A program made the translations under genes and the position numbers. Of a DNA stretch of 40,922 nt, positions 8,608 through 15,454 are shown piece by piece. The DNA is taken from contig CALVYG010000047.1 in assembly GCA_944372095.1 (NCBI GenBank), positions 68,678-109,599 of the forward strand, in the 5' to 3' direction. Numbering within the stretch: position 1 is the first letter of the stretch; each line of letters starts with the position of its first letter. The notes under the pieces were generated by a model that had not been told where the DNA came from, ran no database searches, and saw nothing but the letters and a program-made list of their open reading frames with translations. This DNA is from an uncultured Clostridia bacterium (GTDB lineage Bacteria > Bacillota > Clostridia > Christensenellales > DTU072).

Positions 8608-10811
8608 TACTTGCAAAGCATATAGGATTCTGTAAGGGAGTGGAAAATGCAGTTAGAACTGCACTTTCCTCCTGTCAAAAATACGATAACGTTTACGCAA
8701 ACCATCCGATTATTCATAATGAAAAAATTATAAAAGGTCTAGAAGAAAAGGGATTAAGAATTAAAAATCCCGACAATATTGTTCCGGGAGATAAAATAAT
8801 TATAAGTGCGCACGGAGCATCTGAAAAAACAATCAAAAAGTATGAAAAATCCGGAGGAATTATAATAGACGCAACCTGTCCTCTAATCAAAAAAATAAAA
8901 AACCGTATCGCTGAAAGTATTAAGAATAAAGAAAATATCGTAATTTTCGGAGATTCAGAACATGCGGAAATAAAAGGAATTTATGAAGATTTTCCGCAAT
9001 GCCAAATCGTTTCAAAAGCAGAGGAAATTGATTTTAGTTCCGATAACCCTTACCTTATTCTCACTCAAACCACATACAATATCAATAAATTTATAGATAT
9101 ACAGAAAAAAATAAAAAATATAGCAAACAGTTTGCAAAAAACAGTTGTTTTTTTCGACAGTATTTGCTATACTACATTATGGCGGCAAAAAGAGGCTGAA
9201 CTTATTGCTGAAAAATCAGAGATAATGCTGATAATCGGAGATAAATCAAGTTCGAATACAAATAAATTAATAGAAATATGTCGCAAAAAATGCATTAAGT
9301 CATATTTAATAGAAAAAGTAACCGACTTAAAATCGGTACAAATAGATAAAGAAAAAGTCCTCGGAATAGTATCCGCGGCATCAGCTCCGAAAGAGTTGAT
9401 AATGGAGGTTTTTTACATAATGAGCGAAATTAACACTACCGACGAAAACAAAGTAGAAGTAAGTCCGGCAACAGAAAATGTTCCAGAAACAAAACAATCC
9501 GGTAAAAACGAAGAAGTCAGCACCATGGCTGAAGCTATGAAAAAATATAGCGGTAAAACTTATCGTGAAGGTATGCGTATAACCGCTAAAATAGTAAGCG
9601 TTGACCAAACCGGTATATCTGTTGCAATCGAAGGCGGCGGAAAAAACGACAGCGGTTTCATTGCAAAAGAAGAAGCTGAGATTGACGGCTCGTTTGACAC
9701 GGCAAACTACAACGTGGGTGATGAAATAAAATGTATAATTATTCCGAAAGAGCCCGGTGCAAAAACCAATTCAATCAATTTGAGTAAAAAAGCATATGAT
9801 ATTGCTAAACTTGACGACGAACATGTTCAACGCATTCTCGCGGGAGAAGAATTTACTTTAAGTTCCACGCAGGAAGTTAAAGGCGGACTGCTTGGAAAAA
9901 TCGGCTCTTACAGCGTATTTATTCCTGCATCGCAAATTCGTCTCGGTTTCGTAAAAAATCTTGCAGATTATACAAACAAGACTTTAAGACTTGTTGCGTT
10001 GCCTCCTAAAGAAGAATTCGATGAAGAAGGCAATCCTAAAAAAACTCGTAACAGTAAACGCATCGTTGCAAGTCAAAGAGTAATACTCGAAAAAGAAAAA
10101 GCTGAAAAAGAAGAAGAATTCTGGTCAAAGATATATGAAGGTGCAATTGTAAGCGGTAAGGTAAAACGTTTTGCTAGCTTCGGAGCTTTTGTAAGTCTCA
10201 AATATATGGATGCGCTTGTGCATTGTACCGATTTATCGTGGAGCAAAAAAAGAGTTACTGACCCGTCGGAAGTTTTAGAACTTAACAAAACATATGATTT
10301 TATTGTTCTTTCTGCCGACAGAGCGAGCGGAAAAATCAGCCTCGGGTATAAACAGTTACAGAAAAAACCGTATGAGATTGCTCAAGAAAAATACCCTGTC
10401 GGAAGCATCGTAAACGGCAAAGTAGCAAGAATTGTAAAATTCGGAGCATTTATTGAACTTGAACCCGGAATAGACGGATTGGTCCATGTAAGTCAAATCA
10501 AAAACGGATGGATTGAAAACGCCGCGGAAGTTTTGAAAGAAGGAGACGAAGTTCAAGTTAAAGTAATAGGTTATGACGGCGAAAAAATAACTTTAAGTAT
10601 TAAAGAGCTCCTGCCGGAAGAACCTGTTGCTCCCGTAAACAATGAGGAAAACGAATCCAAAAAAACAGATAAAAACGGAAAAACGAAAAAAGGTAAAGAA
10701 ACAAAAGAAGATGATGGTGAACCTCGTGAATATGTTTCTGAAAATCATGGCGTAACGCTTGGTGACTTGTTTAAAAATCTTTCGGTTTCTGACGAAAATT
10801 CCGACAAATAG
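8598..10811 (+). CDS. ispH: Fusion of IspH (HMBPP reductase) with ribosomal protein S1-like domains
   Basis: Residues 1-275 are IspH, the [4Fe-4S] enzyme that makes IPP and DMAPP in the last step of the MEP isoprenoid pathway. Its cluster cysteines are C12 (GFCKGV), C94 (DATCPL) and C190 (DSIC); substrate residues H40 (PIIHN), H72 (AHG), H122 and E124 are present. After an acidic linker come four S1 RNA-binding repeats at about 322-397, 412-494, 512-585 and 599-670. The third and fourth hold the best S1 signatures (SGKVKRFASFGAFV and NGKVARIVKFGAFIELEPG). The tail (680-737) is charged and Lys/Glu-rich. This fusion is well known in Clostridia and is not an assembly error: the frame is intact across the junction. 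No separate rpsA is seen in the window, so the S1 half may serve as the cell's S1 protein. Confidence 0.95.
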   Translation: MQIILAKHIGFCKGVENAVRTALSSCQKYDNVYANHPIIHNEKIIKGLEEKGLRIKNPDNIVPGDKIIISAHGASEKTIKKYEKSGGIIIDATCPLIKKIKNRIAESIKNKENIVIFGDSEHAEIKGIYEDFPQCQIVSKAEEIDFSSDNPYLILTQTTYNINKFIDIQKKIKNIANSLQKTVVFFDSICYTTLWRQKEAELIAEKSEIMLIIGDKSSSNTNKLIEICRKKCIKSYLIEKVTDLKSVQIDKEKVLGIVSAASAPKELIMEVFYIMSEINTTDENKVEVSPATENVPETKQSGKNEEVSTMAEAMKKYSGKTYREGMRITAKIVSVDQTGISVAIEGGGKNDSGFIAKEEAEIDGSFDTANYNVGDEIKCIIIPKEPGAKTNSINLSKKAYDIAKLDDEHVQRILAGEEFTLSSTQEVKGGLLGKIGSYSVFIPASQIRLGFVKNLADYTNKTLRLVALPPKEEFDEEGNPKKTRNSKRIVASQRVILEKEKAEKEEEFWSKIYEGAIVSGKVKRFASFGAFVSLKYMDALVHCTDLSWSKKRVTDPSEVLELNKTYDFIVLSADRASGKISLGYKQLQKKPYEIAQEKYPVGSIVNGKVARIVKFGAFIELEPGIDGLVHVSQIKNGWIENAAEVLKEGDEVQVKVIGYDGEKITLSIKELLPEEPVAPVNNEENESKKTDKNGKTKKGKETKEDDGEPREYVSENHGVTLGDLFKNLSVSDENSDK

Positions 10812-10831
10812 TTTTTGTATAATAAATAATC

Positions 10832-10860
10832 AAGCCACCCATAACAGAGGGTGGCTTTTG
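10832..10860 (+). terminator. Intrinsic terminator after ispH-S1
   Basis: AAGCCACCC (10832-10840) pairs perfectly with GGGTGGCTT (10849-10857) around an 8-nt loop, followed by a short T-rich stretch. It closes the oad-to-ispH unit. It ends only about 27 bases before the purB ATG, so purB needs either read-through or a promoter lying before the hairpin; a TATAAT at 10818-10823 is present but lacks a convincing -35. Confidence 0.75.
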
Positions 10861-10886
10861 AATTTAAATATAAAAAGGAGATTACA

Positions 10887-12314
10887 ATGTCAACTGAAAC
10901 TTATAATAATCCCTTAATAACAAGATATGCTTCGAAAACAATGTCTGAAATTTTTTCAGAACAGAAAAGAATAGAGCTTTTCAGAAAACTTTGGATTGCC
11001 CTTGCTGAAAGCGAAAAAGAGCTGGGCCTTTCCATATCTGACGAGCAGCTAAACGAAATGCGGGCACATATTCACGATATAAATTTTGACGTTGCCTCCG
11101 AAAGAGAAAAAATTGTCAGACATGATGTTATGGCGCATATATACGCATACGGTATCCAATGTCCGAATGCCGCTCCAATAATCCACTTAGGGGCTACAAG
11201 TTGTTTCGTAACAGATAACGCTGATGTTATTATCTACAAAAACGCTCTTGAACTTATAAAAAATAAAATTGTATCTGTAATGCAACAACTTGCCGATTTC
11301 GCCGTTAAATACAGGAAAATGCCTACGCTGGGATTTACCCATCTTCAACCCGCACAATTAGTAACCGTTGGGAAAAGAGCTTGTCTATGGCTTCAAGATT
11401 TATATCTTGACTATTTCGAAATGGAACATTTGATTTCAAATTTGAAACTTCGCGGAGTAAAAGGAACAACGGGAACGCAGGCAAGTTTTATGGAACTTTT
11501 CGACGGAGACGGGAAGAAAGTTAAAGAACTTGAAAAAAAAGTCATTCAAAAAATGGGATTCAAATCTGCTTTTGACGTTTCCGGACAAACTTACACACGT
11601 AAATTAGATTACAATATAACATCCGTTCTCAGTATGGTTGCGCAAAGCGCATATAAATTCAGCAATGATATGCGTATTTTACAGAATATGAAAGAAATTG
11701 AAGAACCCTTTGAAAAACAGCAAATAGGAAGCTCTGCAATGGCTTATAAACGCAATCCTATGCGAAGTGAAAGATTAAGTTCTTTAAGCCGTTTCCTTAT
11801 AAGTCTTCCGATAAATACCGCTATAACTGCTTCAACACAGTGGTTTGAGCGAACCCTGGACGATTCGGCTAATCGTCGAATAGTTATGGGGCAAGCGTTT
11901 CTTGCCGCAGATGCAATACTTGAATTATATTTTAATATTGTTTCAGGGTTAGTCGTTTATCCTAGAGTTATAAAAAAACACGTAATGAATGAGCTGCCTT
12001 TTATGGCTACTGAAAACATTTTAATGGAATCGGTAAAATGCGGAGGAAACAGACAGGAATTACACGAAAGAATTCGTATTCATTCAATGGAAGCAGGAAA
12101 ACAAGTAAAAATGTTTGGAAAATCAAACGATTTACTTTTGCGAATAAAAAACGATACTGCTTTTAGCTGTATATCCGACAGAATAGAAGAAATTACAAAG
12201 CCGGAAAAATTTATCGGAAGAGCGCCTGAACAAGTAACCGATTTTATTAAAAAAATACGGCCAATATTATCTAAAAATAAAATCAGTGATATAGAAAACA
12301 ATATAAAAGTATAA
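10887..12314 (+). CDS. purB: Adenylosuccinate lyase
   Basis: PurB cleaves succinyl-AICAR and adenylosuccinate, releasing fumarate, in purine synthesis. Family landmarks are HDVMAH (about 79-84), HLGATSCFVTDN (100-111) and the fumarase/lyase signature SSAMAYKRNPMRSE from residue 282. The 475-residue length is typical. The frame is open further upstream to a GTG at 10851, but that codon lies within the terminator stem; AGGAG at 10876-10880, six bases before ATG 10887, makes the later start clear. The gene stands alone, between the terminator and the oppositely directed tRNA-Trp unit. Confidence 0.95.
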   Translation: MSTETYNNPLITRYASKTMSEIFSEQKRIELFRKLWIALAESEKELGLSISDEQLNEMRAHIHDINFDVASEREKIVRHDVMAHIYAYGIQCPNAAPIIHLGATSCFVTDNADVIIYKNALELIKNKIVSVMQQLADFAVKYRKMPTLGFTHLQPAQLVTVGKRACLWLQDLYLDYFEMEHLISNLKLRGVKGTTGTQASFMELFDGDGKKVKELEKKVIQKMGFKSAFDVSGQTYTRKLDYNITSVLSMVAQSAYKFSNDMRILQNMKEIEEPFEKQQIGSSAMAYKRNPMRSERLSSLSRFLISLPINTAITASTQWFERTLDDSANRRIVMGQAFLAADAILELYFNIVSGLVVYPRVIKKHVMNELPFMATENILMESVKCGGNRQELHERIRIHSMEAGKQVKMFGKSNDLLLRIKNDTAFSCISDRIEEITKPEKFIGRAPEQVTDFIKKIRPILSKNKISDIENNIKV

Positions 12315-12342
12315 AAAAATCCGATTACATGAGTAATCGGAT
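12312..12342 (-). terminator. Intrinsic terminator of tRNA-Trp
   Basis: A perfect 10-bp stem (ATCCGATTAC 12319-12328 with GTAATCGGAT 12333-12342) with a 4-nt loop is followed, read on the minus strand, by a run of Ts (12313-12319). It lies six bases past the encoded CCA of the tRNA and begins right after the purB stop, so it may also hinder plus-strand read-through, though the T-run faces the tRNA. Confidence 0.85.
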
Positions 12343-12347
12343 AAAAA

Positions 12348-12422
12348 TGGCAGGGGAGACGCGATTCGAACACGCAACCAGCGGTTTTGGAGACCGCTGC
12401 TCTACCATTGAGCCACTCCCCT
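12348..12422 (-). tRNA. trnW: tRNA-Trp (anticodon CCA)
   Basis: Read on the minus strand, the acceptor stem AGGGGAG/CTCCCCT pairs over seven bases, the D-arm contains GGCTCAATGGTAGAGC, the anticodon stem GCGGT/ACCGC encloses the loop CTCCAAA with anticodon CCA, and the T-arm contains GTTCGAATC. Discriminator G and a genome-encoded CCA end the 75-nt gene. It is a single-gene unit with its own promoter (12437-12465) and terminator (12312-12342). Confidence 0.97.
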
Positions 12423-12436
12423 AAAACAACAGAAAT

Positions 12437-12465
12437 ATTATACATTAAATAACATTTTAAGTCAA
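12437..12465 (-). promoter_or_regulatory. Strong sigma-A promoter of tRNA-Trp
   Basis: On the minus strand TTGACT (12465-12460), a 17-nt spacer and a perfect TATAAT (12442-12437) precede the tRNA. The predicted start, near 12430, leaves about seven bases of leader before the mature 5' end at 12422. Eleven of twelve hexamer positions match the consensus. Confidence 0.8.
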
Positions 12466-12505
12466 GAAAAAAGAGTGAATACAAAAAAGTATTCAAGGAG
12501 AAAAA

Positions 12506-13306
12506 ATGAAAAACAAACTTGGAATTATCGGCGCAGGAGTAATGGGACAAGCAATCCTGAATTGTGTAATAAATAAGAATTTTTTGTCAAAAAATGAAAT
12601 CGGTATTTACGAAATATCAGAAGAAAAATTAAATAAACTGAACCAGGACGGCTATAAAACATACGATTCGGCAAATAAACTTGCAAATGATTCGGAATTT
12701 ACTTTAATATCGATAAAACCACAGCAATTTGAGTTGCTTGCCGCCGATATGAAAATAAACGATGAAACCACTATAATAAGCATAATGGCAGGAATTAAAT
12801 CCGAAACGATTCTCAATAAAATAAAAGGAGCAGTATCTGTTGCTCGTGTTATGCCAAATACGCCTTGCCGTATCGGTAAAGGAGTATGCGCAATATCGTT
12901 TAATAACGTTGAAAATAAAAACCAAGATTTTATAAGAAATCTTCTCGGTTGTTGCGGCATCGTTGTAGATGTAGAAGAAAACTTATTCGATGCCGTAACA
13001 AGTGTAAGCGGAAGCGGTCCGGCTTACGTTTATATGTTTATCGAAGGAATGATTGAGGGGGGACTTGACGGGGGATTAAGCTATGAGCAAAGTAAAAAGT
13101 TGGCTGTAAATACCGTTATCGGGGCGGCAAATATGGTAAATTTATCGGAAGAATCGACAGCAATACTTACAGAAAGAGTTTGCAGTAAAGGCGGAACAAC
13201 AATCGAAGCGGTAAATATGTACAAAGAAAAAGGACTTAAAGAAACCATTAAATCGGGCATTGCCGCATGCAGAAAAAGAAGTGAGGAGATTAGTCGCTCT
13301 ATATGA
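12506..13306 (+). CDS. proC: Pyrroline-5-carboxylate reductase
   Basis: ProC reduces pyrroline-5-carboxylate to proline with NAD(P)H, the last step of proline synthesis. The Rossmann motif GIIGAGVMGQAIL lies at residues 6-18, MPNTPCRIGKG marks the central conserved segment, and the C-terminal signature SVSGSGPAYVYMFIEGM is intact. At 266 residues the length is typical. AAGGAG at 12495-12500, five bases ahead, supports ATG 12506. A small hairpin (TGAATAC 12476-12482 with GTATTCA 12489-12495) abuts the SD and could affect translation. The stop overlaps the rnhA start (ATGA), so the two genes are coupled. Confidence 0.95.
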   Translation: MKNKLGIIGAGVMGQAILNCVINKNFLSKNEIGIYEISEEKLNKLNQDGYKTYDSANKLANDSEFTLISIKPQQFELLAADMKINDETTIISIMAGIKSETILNKIKGAVSVARVMPNTPCRIGKGVCAISFNNVENKNQDFIRNLLGCCGIVVDVEENLFDAVTSVSGSGPAYVYMFIEGMIEGGLDGGLSYEQSKKLAVNTVIGAANMVNLSEESTAILTERVCSKGGTTIEAVNMYKEKGLKETIKSGIAACRKRSEEISRSI

Positions 13307-13764
13307 AACACGTTGATATTTATACTGACGGTGCATGCAGCGGAAATCCAGGCCCCGGAGGTTGGGCTGCAATCCTGATTTATAAAGGTATTGAGAAAAC
13401 TGTTTCGGGCGGTTATCCGTCAACTACCAACAACCGTATGGAGCTTTTCGCGATTATAAACGCCCTTTTACAATTGAAAGAACCATGCGACGTCACAGTT
13501 TACAGCGACAGTGCTTATTCTCTTGAACCTTTTTTTAAAGGGTGGATAAATAAATGGAAAGATTCAAATTGGAAAACGCTTTCCGGTGACCCGGTAAAGA
13601 ATGTCGATTTATGGAAAGCTCTTATTATTGAATTAAATAAACATAAAGTCAACTTTGTAAAAGTTAAAGGTCACAGCGATAACTTATATAACAACCGTTG
13701 CGACGAAATTGCGAGGTCTGAGATTAAAAATTTTCTTATATCAGAATCAAAAGAAGAAGAATAA
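13303..13764 (+). CDS. rnhA: Ribonuclease HI
   Basis: RNase HI cuts the RNA strand of RNA-DNA hybrids, removing R-loops and primers. The complete DEDD catalytic set is visible: D9 (IYTDGACSGNPGPGG), E47 (NNRMELFA), D69 (VYSDSAY) and D134 (NNRCDEIA), with the flexible-loop histidine H124 (KGHSDN). The 153-residue length is that of the bacterial type I enzyme and there is no N-terminal hybrid-binding domain. The gene starts within the proC stop (ATGA overlap) and ends at a bidirectional terminator. Confidence 0.96.
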   Translation: MKHVDIYTDGACSGNPGPGGWAAILIYKGIEKTVSGGYPSTTNNRMELFAIINALLQLKEPCDVTVYSDSAYSLEPFFKGWINKWKDSNWKTLSGDPVKNVDLWKALIIELNKHKVNFVKVKGHSDNLYNNRCDEIARSEIKNFLISESKEEE

Positions 13765-13772
13765 AGCAGAAT

Positions 13773-13808
13773 AAAAAAGACGTAAGTAATTTTTCTTACG
13801 TCTTTTTT
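13773..13808. terminator. Bidirectional terminator between rnhA and the PadR gene
   Basis: GACGTAAG (13779-13786) pairs with CTTACGTC (13795-13802); the stem is extended by six As on the left and six Ts on the right, so it has a T-run in both reading directions. It separates the convergent rnhA (+) and PadR (-) genes. Confidence 0.85.
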
Positions 13809-13841
13809 ATATTATTTCTGAATTTTTATATTATTTCTGAA
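13804..13841. repeat. 19-nt perfect tandem duplication at the 3' end of the PadR gene
   Basis: The plus-strand unit TTTTTATATTATTTCTGAA occurs at 13804-13822 and again directly at 13823-13841. The second copy contains the stop codon of the PadR gene (13831-13833) and its last codons; the first lies between the stop and the terminator and overlaps the terminator's T-run. It looks like a recent slippage duplication with no effect on the protein. Confidence 0.85.
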
Positions 13842-15276
13842 AATAATTATCCGATTTATAAAGCAAAGTGAATACTAAACCGAGAAAAACCGATGTCGAT
13901 GCAATTATTACAGGAGAATATATCTCCGGTGACGTTAAACCTTTACTTCCCGGCACCAATAATGATACTATCAAGTCTATCATAAAAAATACGGTAAAGA
14001 AACCTATCGTTGCAGCATTTATAGCTTTAAGATTTACTGTATCACGACGCCTTTTATCAGGATTTCTGAACCATATTAAAGACGCAATCAATGCACCGGC
14101 AAGAGCAAGACTTCCGCAAACCAATAATGCGGTAAGCGTAAATCCGAATATATTTTTTAAGAAATATAACACTAACAAAGTAACAATCATATATAATGCA
14201 CTTAAAACGACAGAGTCACGCATAAGCCTGTTGACGTACAAATATTTTACGCTTGCCGTTTCTTTTCCGTTCCTGTAAGTATTAAGAACAAAACCTTCGC
14301 TTCTAAGACTGTTGCGAAATTTTTCAATATTGTTTTCTTCCACCTTGATATCGGAAGAAGAGAATTTTACGTTTGAATCCGCTTTCCCGGAAGTTGACGT
14401 TTTTGCAGTCGCAGAATTTTTTATCGGCTTTACATCCGGTGAAGAAGTATTTGTGGTTGCAGATTTGCTTTTCGATACCGTGGATTGTTTAGGCTTAGAG
14501 GATTTCTTTGAAGAAGAATTTACAACAGGTGCCGTAATTTTTTCAAACACTGCTTTATAATCTGAACTGTTGCTTCTTTTTTTGACGGCAGAAGACGAGT
14601 TTTGCGATGCCGCGTTATTCTTTGAGTCGTTTATTGTCATAGTCACGGGAACGGAAGAAGTCACCGTAATCGTGCTCTGTGTTTGCGAAAGTTCCGGAAT
14701 GATTGCAGGAGCAGGGGAATCATCGACATCATAATTATTTGCCGCATAAGAAGACGATGCCGCAACTTCGTTTTCGTTTATATCTTCAATATCACCCGAG
14801 TTATCATCGGAAGAGTAAGCATGCCCGTCCTGACGGTTACGCTTTGTAAAGGGCTTCAAGTCACCGGCTTTATATGGCGCTTCCTCATTATCAAGGTCAA
14901 AATCTTCATCTGTAAGAAGATTATCAAGCAGGGTTCTCAAATATTTGTATTCCTGTTTATTATCTTCTAAATACTTTCTGCCTTCGGGCGTAAGAGTATA
15001 GTAAACCCTGGCTGCTCCGTTTGTTTCTCCGTCACCGGCTCCGGAAACAACAAAATTCTGCTCTTCAAGACGCTTTAATGTATTATATATTGTAGAGAAC
15101 GTTTTAATCTTGTAATGTCCTTTTGTCCTGTTCTGAATATAATTAATAACATCATAACCGTAACTTGCTCCGTCCTTATCTTCAAGAGCATTAAGTACAA
15201 AAATGTCAAAACGCGACCGAAACATTTTTTTATTTTCAGATTCTGCCGCTTTTTTTCTGACTTCAGCTTCTTCCAT
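13831..15276 (-). CDS. PadR-type regulator with Ser-rich linker and four-helix membrane domain
   Basis: Residues 20-120 form a PadR-like winged helix (FDIFVLNALEDKDGASYGY, STIYNTLKRLEEQNFV, then RVYYTLTPEGRKYL). Residues 125-325 are low-complexity, rich in Ser, Asn, Asp and Thr, and probably disordered. A short folded segment (about 315-350) precedes four predicted membrane helices near 354-373, 379-402, 419-441 and 453-473. Typical PadR proteins have 100-200 residues and are soluble; this one has 481 and would tether the DNA-binding domain to the inner face of the membrane. The target genes and signal are unknown. GGAG ten bases before the ATG and a perfect consensus promoter lie upstream. 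The gene is monocistronic between a terminator and the recombinase gene. I am confident of the PadR fold and the membrane segments, not of the function. Confidence 0.8.
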   Translation of the reverse strand: MEEAEVRKKAAESENKKMFRSRFDIFVLNALEDKDGASYGYDVINYIQNRTKGHYKIKTFSTIYNTLKRLEEQNFVVSGAGDGETNGAARVYYTLTPEGRKYLEDNKQEYKYLRTLLDNLLTDEDFDLDNEEAPYKAGDLKPFTKRNRQDGHAYSSDDNSGDIEDINENEVAASSSYAANNYDVDDSPAPAIIPELSQTQSTITVTSSVPVTMTINDSKNNAASQNSSSAVKKRSNSSDYKAVFEKITAPVVNSSSKKSSKPKQSTVSKSKSATTNTSSPDVKPIKNSATAKTSTSGKADSNVKFSSSDIKVEENNIEKFRNSLRSEGFVLNTYRNGKETASVKYLYVNRLMRDSVVLSALYMIVTLLVLYFLKNIFGFTLTALLVCGSLALAGALIASLIWFRNPDKRRRDTVNLKAINAATIGFFTVFFMIDLIVSLLVPGSKGLTSPEIYSPVIIASTSVFLGLVFTLLYKSDNYFQK

Positions 15277-15311
15277 TTTTTGAAATCTCCGAAAAAAGAA
15301 TTTATAAGATA

Positions 15312-15340
15312 ATTATAGCGATATTAAAATCTTTTGTCAA
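15312..15340 (-). promoter_or_regulatory. Perfect-consensus sigma-A promoter of the PadR-type gene
   Basis: On the minus strand TTGACA (15340-15335), a 17-nt spacer and TATAAT (15317-15312) match the consensus at all twelve positions. Transcription would begin near 15305, giving a leader of about 29 nt. I see no clear PadR-type operator dyad around it. Confidence 0.8.
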
Positions 15341-15404
15341 TAAAAGAATTATGAATAATAATGTTTTTTAGTACTATATATTGCTGAAAATGGAATACTT
15401 TTGT

Positions 15405-15454
15405 CGAATAAGAGGGGATTATGCGTTTTTAAGAATAAAAAACGGCATTATTCG
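15405..15454. repeat. Imperfect inverted repeat at the 3' end of the recombinase gene
   Basis: CGAATAA (15405-15411) is inverted as TTATTCG (15448-15454); inside, TGCGTTTTT (15422-15430) pairs with AAAAACGGCA (15438-15447) with one bulged base. The recombinase stop codon is part of the right arm. It may be a weak terminator, although no clean T-run follows it on the minus strand. Confidence 0.5.

Noticed and set aside
10851..10886. Upstream GTG start for purB at 10851
   Set aside because: It lies inside the terminator stem; ATG 10887 has a well-placed AGGAG and fits family length.
12080..12550. Minus-strand 156-codon frame covering the tRNA-Trp gene
   Set aside because: It runs antisense to purB and proC and straight through the tRNA and its promoter; composition is that of a shadow frame.
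14312..14560. Plus-strand frame antisense to the Ser-rich linker of the PadR protein
   Set aside because: Its Glu/Phe-rich composition is the mirror of Ser/Lys codons on the real strand, and it has no RBS or domain.
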